From Planctomycetota bacterium (lineage in GTDB: Bacteria; Planctomycetota; Phycisphaerae; SM23-33), in assembly GCA_022705325.1 (NCBI GenBank), contig JAKJER010000017.1:1-64000 (forward strand): a DNA stretch of 64,000 nucleotides, written 5' to 3'. The notes below the pieces were generated by a model. The model worked only from the letters and a program-made list of their open reading frames with translations, ran no database searches and was not told the origin of the DNA. The position numbers and the translations under genes are program-made. Shown piece by piece: positions 53,714-61,818 of this stretch (positions are counted from its first letter, which is position 1; every line of letters starts with the position of its first letter).

Positions 53714-55311
53714 AGCCCCACTGGAAATATCGTCTCCGCCTGGCGGGCGTGCCGCTGCTGGCCCGCCTGGGGCGGTGCGCCGGCCTCTCGTGGGACCGCC
53801 TGGGCCGGAAGCTCGGGCGCGAGGTCCTGCTCGCCCAGGTGCCGCGGATCGACCGCAACCACGTGCCCGCCGAGCGACGCACCGACAAGCCGCTGGACGT
53901 CGTCTGCATGACCATGATGGGCGGCAACCACAGGCTCGCCGGCGTCGAGGTCGTGCTGGGCCTGGCCCTGCGGGCCCGCGGGCATCGCGTCCGCTACGTC
54001 CTGTGCGACCGCCAGCTCGACTGCTGCGAGGTCAAGTGGCAGGGCCAGGAGCCCGCCTGGCCGGCTGCCTGCGCCAAGTGCCACGCTTTCGGCCAGCGAC
54101 TGCTCGGCGCCACCGGCTGCGAGGTCCTCAACGTCAGCGACCTCATCGCCGGCCGCCCGCTCGAGGGCGAGCACGAAGAGTACGTCGAGTCGGCCCTGCT
54201 CAAGCACTACCACGTCGGCGTGCTGGAAGAAGACCCCTCCGTCCGCGCCCGCCGCGAACGGTTCCTCCAGGCCGCCCGCGTGTCCGCCGCCGTCGGGCAG
54301 GCCCTGGCCGAGCTTCGCCCCGACCGCGTCATCATGAGCCACGGCATCTACTGCACGTGGGGCCCGGCTCGCGAGGCGTTACTCGCCGCCAACGTCCCCG
54401 TCGTCACCTACGGCGAGGGCAAGAAGCGCGACACCGAGAAGTTCAACTGGAATACCTCCGCCGACTGGTGGGACGTGTCGGCCGAGTGGGACAAGGTCCG
54501 CGACACGCCCCTGACGCCCGCCCAGCAGAAGATTATCGACGACTACCTCGCCAGCCGGCGCAGTCACAGCCAGGACGCCCGCGTGTACAACTTCGGGCAG
54601 GAAGAGAGCCTCGCCCAGACCCGCCGGCGCCTGCGACTGGAGGACAAGCCCACCTTCGTCCTGTTCACCAACGTCCTGTGGGACGCCGCCTCCGCCCAGC
54701 GCGAGATCGCCTTCTCCAACCCCGTGCAGTGGGTGCTCGACACCATCGCCTGGTTCGACACCCACCGCGACCGCCAGCTCGTCGTGAAGATCCACCCCGC
54801 CGAGGTGGTCATCGGGACCAATCAACCGTTCGCCTCGCTGATCGCCAGGCACTTCCCGACCCTGCCGCCCAACGTCCGCGTGATCGAGCCGGCCGAGAAG
54901 GTCAATAGCTGGTCCATCCTCCGCGTCGCCGACCTGGGCATCGTGCACACCAGCACGGTCGGCATGGAGCTGCCCCTGGAGGGCGTGCCCTGCATGGTGG
55001 TCTCGCGGACGCACTTCCGCGGGCGCGGATTCACCGTCGATGTCGAGAGCCGCGACGAGTACTTCCGCACGCTCGAGACATGGGACCCCTTTAGCGTCGA
55101 CCGCAAGCGCCTGGTCGAGCTGGCCACGCGCTACGCGTACCTGCTCTTCGAGCGCTACCAGCTCCCCTTCCCGTTCCTGCGCGAGATTACCGTCAACGAC
55201 GTCCGCAGCCTGGCCGGCTGCGATGCATCTGAGCTTCTGGACCATCCGACGATCGGGGTCTTCCTGCGCGGCATCGAGCAGCGCGGCGAGTTCCTGCTGG
55301 AGGCGACGTGA
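53707..55311 (+). CDS. surface-polysaccharide biosynthesis protein, GT-B-like (capsule synthesis type)
   Basis: A 534-residue protein from the ATG at 53707, overlapping the SDR stop. It has no recognised narrow family. LDVVCMTMMGGNHRLAGVEV resembles an N-terminal Rossmann domain. The C-terminal half shows VVKIHPAEVVIGTNQPFASL, VRVIEPAEKVNSWSILRVAD and VHTSTVGMELPLEGVPCMVV. These are typical of capsule polysaccharide synthases/CDP-glycerol-transferase-like GT-B folds (HPxE, TSTVGxE). It probably transfers an activated sugar. Donor unknown. Confidence 0.78.
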   Translation: MVKPHWKYRLRLAGVPLLARLGRCAGLSWDRLGRKLGREVLLAQVPRIDRNHVPAERRTDKPLDVVCMTMMGGNHRLAGVEVVLGLALRARGHRVRYVLCDRQLDCCEVKWQGQEPAWPAACAKCHAFGQRLLGATGCEVLNVSDLIAGRPLEGEHEEYVESALLKHYHVGVLEEDPSVRARRERFLQAARVSAAVGQALAELRPDRVIMSHGIYCTWGPAREALLAANVPVVTYGEGKKRDTEKFNWNTSADWWDVSAEWDKVRDTPLTPAQQKIIDDYLASRRSHSQDARVYNFGQEESLAQTRRRLRLEDKPTFVLFTNVLWDAASAQREIAFSNPVQWVLDTIAWFDTHRDRQLVVKIHPAEVVIGTNQPFASLIARHFPTLPPNVRVIEPAEKVNSWSILRVADLGIVHTSTVGMELPLEGVPCMVVSRTHFRGRGFTVDVESRDEYFRTLETWDPFSVDRKRLVELATRYAYLLFERYQLPFPFLREITVNDVRSLAGCDASELLDHPTIGVFLRGIEQRGEFLLEAT

Positions 55312-56888
55312 GCACCGGCCGATCCATCGGCATCCTGACGATCCTCAACCTCGCCGGCGCCGTGCTGGCCGTGGTGAACTCCGTCATCATCGCCTGGTTC
55401 TTCGGCACCAGCCGAGCACTGGAAGTCTTCTTCGCCGCCTCCACGCTGGAACTGCTGATCAGCGGACTGACGCAGTCGGGACAACTGGCGGAGATCCTGG
55501 TCCCGATCTACCACCAGGTGCGGTTTCGTCACGGCCTGGAGAAGGCCCAGGCGGTCTTCGCGATGGTCGTCAACTGGACGATGTTCCTGGTGGCGGCCAT
55601 GTCGGCGGCATTGTGGTTCCTGGCCCCGCTGATGGTCTGGATGCTGGTGCCTGGTTTTTCGCCCGCCGACCGGGCGCTGGGAACCAGCATGTTTCGCTGG
55701 CTGATCCCCCTGCTGGGGGCGCAGGTGTTGTTCGCCCTGTTCCGCCGGCTGGGTTTCGCGGAACGTCAGTTCGGCGCCCCGGAGGCGACCGGCGTAGCCG
55801 GACGCCTGGCGGTGCTGGGCGGCACCATCGCCCTGGCGCCCTGGTTGGGTATTTGGGCGCTGGTGGTGGCCCTGTGGGCGGGACAGATTGTCCAACTGGG
55901 CGGCTGCCTCTGGGTGCTGCGGCGAATGGATTACCGCCACCATTTCATTCTCCGCGATTCCACCCTCCGAATGCGGGACCTGTGGAAGCAGTTGTCGTAC
56001 AGTTTCGTCTACGTGGGCACGACCCAGGTCTACGCGTACGTCCTCAACGCGGCCGTGTCCCTCCTGCCGCAGGGAACCTACGCCGCCTTCAAGTACGTGC
56101 AGCAGCTCTACTCCAAGACGGGCAACATCCTGCTGAGCCCCATCAGCGTGGTCTACTTCACCCACGCCTCGCAGGCGGCTGCGGAAGGGGCCTCCTCGGC
56201 CCGGGCGCTGGCGCGAACGGCCCTGGCCAGGGGGCTGGGGATTTCCGCGCTGGCCGTCGCCGCCATCTCGCTGACGGCGCACCCGCTGTTGGCCGGGCTC
56301 TGGGGCGCCAATCGCTTTGGCGGCGAACACCTGTACTTCGCCGCCACCCTGCTGGTGGTGAGCTTTGCCCTTCTCCCGGCCGATTCGCTTGGCCTGATCG
56401 CCCGCAAGACCGCCATGTCGCTGGGCCTGGTCAAGCATCAGTACCTGGCAGCCGCCCTGGTCCAACTGGTCTGTGCCCTCGGCGCCTGGCAGCTCATCGC
56501 CTTGTGGGACCGGGCGGGCCTGATGGCGGTCGTGGCGCTCAACTCCGTGGGCCTGGCAACGGCCTCCATGGCGGTACTGTGGATCTGGCGAAGAGAGCTG
56601 GCGGTGTTCTTCCCCTTGGACACCCTGTGGCGATGGGGGTTGTCCGCCCTGTGCGGCTTGGCGCTGGCGGCAGGCCTGCGACTGGTCCTGGGCGCGTGGT
56701 TCCCCCTGCACGGGCGGCTATTGCAGTTGGCGTGGGCGGCCCTGCTGGGCGGCGCCAGCCTGGCCGGCTGCCTGCTGGCGGCCTGGAGCTTGCGGGTCCC
56801 GGACGTGCAGGAAGCGCAGCGACGCCTCTTCGTGAAGCTGGGCGTGGGCCAGGGTCGGAAAGTCAAGAGGGAGGAGTCGGTGCTCTGA
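55308..56888 (+). CDS. MurJ/Wzx-type lipid-linked oligosaccharide flippase
   Basis: A 526-residue polytopic membrane protein with about 13-14 helices. LNLAGAVLAVVNSVIIAWFF with FGTSRALEVFFAASTL is the MATE/MOP-superfamily MurJ opening. TYAAFKYVQQLYSKTGNILL fits the mid-protein signature. GTG start overlapping the previous stop (GTGA). In a glycan cluster it is likely to flip an undecaprenyl-linked oligosaccharide across the inner membrane, and less likely to be the essential MurJ of peptidoglycan synthesis. Confidence 0.87.
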   Translation: MSTGRSIGILTILNLAGAVLAVVNSVIIAWFFGTSRALEVFFAASTLELLISGLTQSGQLAEILVPIYHQVRFRHGLEKAQAVFAMVVNWTMFLVAAMSAALWFLAPLMVWMLVPGFSPADRALGTSMFRWLIPLLGAQVLFALFRRLGFAERQFGAPEATGVAGRLAVLGGTIALAPWLGIWALVVALWAGQIVQLGGCLWVLRRMDYRHHFILRDSTLRMRDLWKQLSYSFVYVGTTQVYAYVLNAAVSLLPQGTYAAFKYVQQLYSKTGNILLSPISVVYFTHASQAAAEGASSARALARTALARGLGISALAVAAISLTAHPLLAGLWGANRFGGEHLYFAATLLVVSFALLPADSLGLIARKTAMSLGLVKHQYLAAALVQLVCALGAWQLIALWDRAGLMAVVALNSVGLATASMAVLWIWRRELAVFFPLDTLWRWGLSALCGLALAAGLRLVLGAWFPLHGRLLQLAWAALLGGASLAGCLLAAWSLRVPDVQEAQRRLFVKLGVGQGRKVKREESVL

Positions 56889-56921
56889 ACCACCCGGAGC
56901 CTGGTCAGAGCGGAGAGCAAC

Positions 56922-58745
56922 ATGTTCGCGTTTGCCGCAATATCCAGAGAAGTGGCGTCGGCGAGCGAGTGCCGGTCGCGCTTCGACCTTTGGCTGGACG
57001 TGGTGGATCCCGGGCACCGCTTCTTCCAGCCGCTCTTTCGCAGCCCGACAGCCTGGGGCTGGCTGGGCGTCGCGGGCGGAGGCGCCCCGCTCGCGCAGGC
57101 CCTCGAGAGCCGAACCCCTGGCGATACCCGGCTGTGGGTCCATGGACTGGTCCTGAACGCCGAGTTGAACGCCGCCCTGGAACGCGGGCAAGACCTGGTT
57201 TCGCTCCTGTCGCGGCTGAGAACCGCCAATGGGCAGTTCCTCTACGTCCTGCTTGGTGGCGGGCAGGCGCCGGCATTCGAGTGCGGCACGGACTGCCTGG
57301 GCATGAGGCCGCTCTACGCCAACGACCTCCGCTCGCCGTCGGTTGTCTCCAACTACTCCTCGCTGGCGGGGGTGCTTTCGGGGCGCCTGGACCTGGAAGC
57401 GGCCCACGTTCTGGATTTCGCCCTCAAGGACTCGGTCCTTCCCAACGCGTCGATGATCCAGGGGATCTGCCGCCTGAACCGCGGCGACGCCGTGCGTCTG
57501 GAGGAGGCGACCCTAAGGGTGGCGTCCTGCGAGCATCGGAACTTGACGCGCCCGGACGTGAGCGAGGACCAGGCCGTCGAGGACATCCTCGACAGCCTTC
57601 AGGCCCTGCCGCGACTGGGGCGCCGGCTTCTGCTCGGGCTCACCGGGGGCAAGGATTCCCGCCTGATGATGGCGATGTTGATGGCCGCGAAAGTGGACTT
57701 CGAGTGCGCCACGCATAACCATCCCTGCAAAGACAGTCTGCTGGCCGGGCAACTCGCCCGCCGGGCCGGCGCGAGGTACTGGCCCGTTCCCCGCGGGCAT
57801 TCGTCCCCCGGGCGCCTCCTGCCGCGATACCTGTCCCTGCTGCCCTTCTCCGAGGGCGTCCAGCCGCTGTCCGACCTGGACCCCGCGGACACGGTGCACG
57901 AACTGGCAGCCGTGCGCGGAATGGTCCATGTCGGCGGGCTGGGCGGCGAGGTCCTGCGAGGCTACTGGGACCCCTTCGAGGCGGACCTTCACGACCCCGG
58001 GCAGTCTCTGGACATCAAGTTCTTTCAGCCGAAATTCGACTTCCTGTACCCGCCCGGAGCGATGGAGCGTTCGCGCCAGGCCTGGCACGCCCTCGTCGAC
58101 GACCGCTCCGGGGTGGACGAGTTCGTCTGCGTCCACGTCGCCTACCTGGACGCCCGGCTGCGCGGGACCATCGCGACCCGGACCAACGCCGCCTGGTACG
58201 ACTACGCCTGGCCCCTGGCCAACCGCCTTCTCTACGCCCACGCGTTGGGCAAGCCCAGGAAGCAACGTCAGGACGGCGACATCTTCGAGTCGCTGATCCG
58301 CCGGCTGGCGCCTTCCTTGCTGGAGGTCCCCTGGGCAGGCGGGGCGGCCGGGTACTTCGGAGGCCGAGGGCTCCGCAATCGCCTGCGGAACCTGCGGATT
58401 CGGCTGGGAAGGGTGCCCGCCCTCCAGATGCTCCGAGGGCGCCTGGGGCGTCTCCGCGGCATGGTACAGCCCCGAACGCCCTCCGCCGCGCAGCGGATCC
58501 TCTCGGCGTTTCTGGAGGAACGGGATGTTCAGCACTGGCTGGCCGAAATCGTCTCGCCCGCCGCGGTCAGGTACCTCCTGTCCGGCAGTGCGACGTTTCA
58601 GCCAGCGCTGACCGCGTTCTTCGCCCTGTACCATTTCGGCCTGTTCCTGAATCGCCTCAAGGCCAGCAGCGGCGCCGCCGGTGGCGATTGGCGGGCAGAG
58701 GCGGCAGGGCGAATCCTGGATGCACTGGAGGCGCGCGGACCATGA
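56922..58745 (+). CDS. asparagine-synthase-like protein lacking the N-terminal glutaminase cysteine
   Basis: A 607-residue protein. The synthetase PP-loop is [20 protein letters not shown] at about 235-254 (GGKDS in place of SGGxDS), with [17 protein letters not shown] as a later ATP-binding block. The N-terminal ~190 residues are reminiscent of an Ntn glutaminase domain ([20 protein letters not shown] then GMRPLY) but start MFAFAAIS: the required Cys2 is absent. It probably uses free ammonia or another amine, or is a ligase of different specificity. Within this cluster it may amidate a uronic or nonulosonic acid; that is inference. Confidence 0.8.
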   Translation: MFAFAAISREVASASECRSRFDLWLDVVDPGHRFFQPLFRSPTAWGWLGVAGGGAPLAQALESRTPGDTRLWVHGLVLNAELNAALERGQDLVSLLSRLRTANGQFLYVLLGGGQAPAFECGTDCLGMRPLYANDLRSPSVVSNYSSLAGVLSGRLDLEAAHVLDFALKDSVLPNASMIQGICRLNRGDAVRLEEATLRVASCEHRNLTRPDVSEDQAVEDILDSLQALPRLGRRLLLGLTGGKDSRLMMAMLMAAKVDFECATHNHPCKDSLLAGQLARRAGARYWPVPRGHSSPGRLLPRYLSLLPFSEGVQPLSDLDPADTVHELAAVRGMVHVGGLGGEVLRGYWDPFEADLHDPGQSLDIKFFQPKFDFLYPPGAMERSRQAWHALVDDRSGVDEFVCVHVAYLDARLRGTIATRTNAAWYDYAWPLANRLLYAHALGKPRKQRQDGDIFESLIRRLAPSLLEVPWAGGAAGYFGGRGLRNRLRNLRIRLGRVPALQMLRGRLGRLRGMVQPRTPSAAQRILSAFLEERDVQHWLAEIVSPAAVRYLLSGSATFQPALTAFFALYHFGLFLNRLKASSGAAGGDWRAEAAGRILDALEARGP

Positions 58746-59278
58746 CCGGCCATCGGATGCACAAACTCCGCCGCGACCTGTGGAACGTCGCGATCGGCCA
58801 CGTGCCCTCGCGACGCGTCCGCCGCGCGTGGCTGAAACGGATGCTGGGCGAGCTGGCCGACGGCGCGTTCTGCTGCATGCACGTGCAGGTGTTCGACCCG
58901 CACAATATCTTCCTGGGCGAGCGAAGCGTCATCAACGCCTCCTGCATCCTCGACGGGCGCGGCGGGCCGCTGCGCATCGCCCACGACGTGGACATCGGCA
59001 CGTGCTCGCACATCTGGACGCTCGAGCACGACCCCAACGACGCTACCCACGCCACCCGCGGCGCGGGCGTCACCATCGAAGATCACGTCTGGATCGCCTC
59101 GCGCGTCACCGTCCTGCCGGGCGTCACGATCGGTCGAGGCGCCGTCGTCGCCGCCGGGGCCGTCGTGACGCGCGACGTCGAGCCGCTGGCGATCGTCGCG
59201 GGCGCGCCCGCCCGGCCCGTCGGACGCCGCGACAACCCGCTGACCTATCGCCTGAACTTCCGACCGAGGTTTCGCTGA
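58742..59278 (+). CDS. hexapeptide-repeat (LbH) acetyltransferase
   Basis: A 178-residue protein from the ATG at 58742, overlapping the previous stop (ATGA). The left-handed beta-helix repeats are clear: [49 protein letters not shown] and the terminal [13 protein letters not shown]. His in [18 protein letters not shown] is near the CoA-site histidine of the maltose-acetyltransferase group. It would O-acetylate a sugar of the surface glycan or an intermediate. Confidence 0.9.
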   Translation: MTGHRMHKLRRDLWNVAIGHVPSRRVRRAWLKRMLGELADGAFCCMHVQVFDPHNIFLGERSVINASCILDGRGGPLRIAHDVDIGTCSHIWTLEHDPNDATHATRGAGVTIEDHVWIASRVTVLPGVTIGRGAVVAAGAVVTRDVEPLAIVAGAPARPVGRRDNPLTYRLNFRPRFR

Positions 59279-60348
59279 TGACCATTCGCGCCGGCTACTT
59301 TCCGTTCCGTCCGGGCTTCAACCCCTACCAGAACCTCTTCGCGTCGGCCCTGGAGCGGGCGGGCGTGAGCGTCGAGCGGATCGCTCCGCACAAGTTCTTC
59401 CCGCTCCACGCCGCCAAACGCCGCCCCATCGACCTGCTCCACATGGACTGGCCCGATTCGCTCTTCGTCGGGCGCAGCGCCCTGGCCACCTGGGCCAAGC
59501 GGCAGATGTACCTGGCGGGCCTGCGAAAGCTGAGGAACTTCCCGCTGGTGTGGACGGCTCACAACCTGATCGGCCACGACGCTGCCAACGCCGACTACCG
59601 CCGCACGATGGTCCAACTCCTGGTCGACCGCTGCAACGCGGTCGTGGTGATGTCTCATGCAGCCGAGCGGCTCTTGCGGGAGTCCTACCGCATCGGCGAC
59701 TCGACTCAGGTGGCGGTGATCCCGCACGGGCATTACATCGACACGTACGCCAACGTCGTCGGCCGCCCGCAGGCCCGCGCAGCCTTTTCGGTGGGCGAGA
59801 CGGCCCGGGTGGTGCTGTTCCTGGGAAGGCTCCAGCCCTACAAGGGCCTGGAGGACCTCATCGACGCCTTCGCCCGCATCGCCCGCGAGGGTGATATGCT
59901 CGTGCTGGCCGGGCCGGGCAGCGGGGCGGAGTACTGCGAGCAGATCCGCCTACGGGCCTCGGCTGCCCGCCCGCAAGGCTGCGAGATCCGCGTCATCCCC
60001 GGCCTGATCCCCGACGACCTGCTCCAGCTCTACTTCAACGCCGCCGACGTCGTCGCCCTGCCCTTCAAGGCGATCCTGAACAGCGGCTCGGCCCTGCTGG
60101 CCCAAAGCTTCGGCCGCTGCGTGATCGCCCCGGCCCTGGGCTCGCTGCCGGAGGTGCTGTGCGACGACGGGTTCTTCGGCTACGACCCGGCCGAGCCGGA
60201 CGCCCTGGTCCGCACGCTGGGCGCCGCGCTGGAGCGTAGCGATCTGGTCGACCGCGGCCTGATCGCCCGCGACTACCTCCGCACGCATTACGACTGGACG
60301 GACATCGGACGCAAGGTGCGCGAACTGTACGAAACGATACTGAAATAG
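59278..60348 (+). CDS. glycosyltransferase family 4-like
   Basis: A 356-residue GT-B enzyme; the start overlaps the acetyltransferase stop (TGATG). The N-terminal domain includes IDLLHMDWPDSLFVGR. VVLFLGRLQPYKGLEDLIDA is the typical GT4 mid-block with K. The C-terminal LLQLYFNAADVVALPFKAIL replaces part of the usual EX7E region, and GSALLAQSFGRCVIAPALGS follows. This pattern resembles GT4 members of exopolysaccharide clusters. Donor and acceptor unknown. Confidence 0.87.
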   Translation: MTIRAGYFPFRPGFNPYQNLFASALERAGVSVERIAPHKFFPLHAAKRRPIDLLHMDWPDSLFVGRSALATWAKRQMYLAGLRKLRNFPLVWTAHNLIGHDAANADYRRTMVQLLVDRCNAVVVMSHAAERLLRESYRIGDSTQVAVIPHGHYIDTYANVVGRPQARAAFSVGETARVVLFLGRLQPYKGLEDLIDAFARIAREGDMLVLAGPGSGAEYCEQIRLRASAARPQGCEIRVIPGLIPDDLLQLYFNAADVVALPFKAILNSGSALLAQSFGRCVIAPALGSLPEVLCDDGFFGYDPAEPDALVRTLGAALERSDLVDRGLIARDYLRTHYDWTDIGRKVRELYETILK

Positions 60349-60383
60349 CGGCCAGCCATCCGCTATCAGCATTCAACTTGAAC

Positions 60384-61730
60384 ATGGAATCCGCAATCCA
60401 GGTGGTTTTCGCCACGACGGTCTTCGACGAGGTCGCGACCGGGCCGGGGATCTTTGCGCAATACCTGTGGCGGGCGTTCGCGGAAGACGGCGAGATTGAG
60501 TTCCACCTGGTGTGCCCGGCCGCGAGGCAGTCGCACCCGCGGCTGCACGTCGCCGCCGGCGCGGGCAACGTGTACGACCGGGTCGCCGGCACAGCCCTGC
60601 AAGTGGCGAACGAACTGCGCGAGACAGGCAGCCCGAGCGAACGGGCCTGGCCCGTCCTGCACGTCAACGCCGCCCACGCCGCCGGGCCCATGAGCCAGTA
60701 CCCCGGGTCGCTGATCGTCCAGGTCAACGACTACGAGGTAGCCGAGATGTGGTCGTACGCAGCCGGCGCGCTGCTGCGCCAGGGCCCGCGGAAACTGGCC
60801 AGCCTGATTTGGCGCCGCCTCCGCGAGCGCCGGGCTGTGCGCGCGGCCACGCGAACGGTGTGCAACAGCGACTACACCAGGCGGGCCGTCCTGCGGGCGT
60901 ATAACCCGCCGCCGGAGCGAGTGGTGACGATCCATAAAGCGGTGGAGGTAGGGCCGCAAAAAGGGGACAGACACCGTTTTCCCCTGGCGTCGTGTCCGGC
61001 CGAGGACGCCGCCGCCTGCGAAGATGCAGCCTGTACCCATGCAAACACGCCTGAGCCGGGGAAGACGGAATCAGTCCCCTTTTTGCTGGCGTTCGTCGGG
61101 ACCAACTGGCGGATCAAGGGCCTGGACGTGCTGCTGCGGGCGATGGCGCGATTGGCCGGCCGGGATGTCAGGCTCACCGTGGCCGGGTCGAGCGAGCTGG
61201 CGGGCAATCGTCCGTTCGTCCGACTGGCTGGGCGGCTGGGGCTAGCGGACCGCGTCACCTTCGCCGGCCGGCTGGACCGGCCCGCGCTGGCCGAGTTGTT
61301 GGCGCGGAGCGACGCGCTGGTCCTGCCCAGCCGGCAGGAGGCGCTGGGCGTGTCGGTTCTGGAGGCCCTGGCTGCCGGCGTGCCGGTCATCGCGACCGAC
61401 GTCGGAGGCATCCCGGAAATCATCCGGCAAGAAGGGGACAGACACCGTTTCGCCCGTGCTTCGTGTCCGTCCGAAAACGCTGCCGCTTGCGACAACACGA
61501 CTCGCCTTCAGACAACCCTGCCAAGGACGGGCGAAACGGAGTCAGTCCCCTTCTTCGGCCTGCTCGTGCCGCCGAACAACCCGCCCGCCCTGGCGGACGC
61601 GATCGTCCGACTGGCCGACGACGCCGATCTTCGCCGGCGCCTGGCGGCGGCCGGGCCCGCGCGGGCGGCGGAGTTCTCCGTCGAACGAATGATCGACAAG
61701 TACCGGGGGCTCTACCGCGAAGTGCAGTGA
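60384..61730 (+). CDS. glycosyltransferase family 4 carrying two in-frame palindromic element insertions
   Basis: About 448 residues from the ATG at 60384; a TTG lies 2 codons upstream. GT4 features: TGPGIFAQYLWRAFAEDGEI, VCNSDYTRRAVLRAYN, LAFVGTNWRIKGLDVLLRAM, then SDALVLPSRQEALGVSVLEA (EX7E-type) and GVPVIATDVGGIPEII. Two foreign blocks interrupt it: residues about 192-234 (GDRHRFPLASCPAED to ESVPF) in the inter-domain linker, and about 350-390 (GDRHRFARASCPSEN to ESVPF) in the loop that is normally a short DGxxG turn. Both are open and in frame. Without them the protein is of normal GT4 length (~365). Confidence 0.9.
   Translation: MESAIQVVFATTVFDEVATGPGIFAQYLWRAFAEDGEIEFHLVCPAARQSHPRLHVAAGAGNVYDRVAGTALQVANELRETGSPSERAWPVLHVNAAHAAGPMSQYPGSLIVQVNDYEVAEMWSYAAGALLRQGPRKLASLIWRRLRERRAVRAATRTVCNSDYTRRAVLRAYNPPPERVVTIHKAVEVGPQKGDRHRFPLASCPAEDAAACEDAACTHANTPEPGKTESVPFLLAFVGTNWRIKGLDVLLRAMARLAGRDVRLTVAGSSELAGNRPFVRLAGRLGLADRVTFAGRLDRPALAELLARSDALVLPSRQEALGVSVLEALAAGVPVIATDVGGIPEIIRQEGDRHRFARASCPSENAAACDNTTRLQTTLPRTGETESVPFFGLLVPPNNPPALADAIVRLADDADLRRRLAAAGPARAAEFSVERMIDKYRGLYREVQ
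60958..61084. mobile_element. palindrome-ended element copy 1, in frame in the glycosyltransferase gene
   Basis: 127 bases. The left end AAAAAGGGGACAGACACCGT and following TTTCCCC mirror the right end GGGGAAGACGGAATCAGTCC and CCTTTTT, with a few mismatches. It shares its ends and inner blocks (CGTGTCCG, GCCGAGGACGC) with copy 2. It encodes no protein of its own and has the size and build of a MITE/REP-type element. Confidence 0.88.
61432..61552. mobile_element. palindrome-ended element copy 2, in frame in the same glycosyltransferase gene
   Basis: 121 bases. Left end AAGGGGACAGACACCGTTTC plus GCCCG; right end CGGGCGAAACGGAGTCAGTC plus CCCTT. The 25-base ends pair with two mismatches. Same orientation as copy 1. 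The centre shares CGTGTCCGTCCGA and GCCGCTTGCGA with copy 1 but has diverged, so this is likely a separate or older insertion. Confidence 0.88.
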
Positions 61731-61818
61731 CTCAACGATGTGCCTCGCTCTTCTTCTTCGAAAAGCATGACACAATGCCAGCCGGCAGGATCGCGTTCAT
61801 CCTTGTACGAGGTGAATT

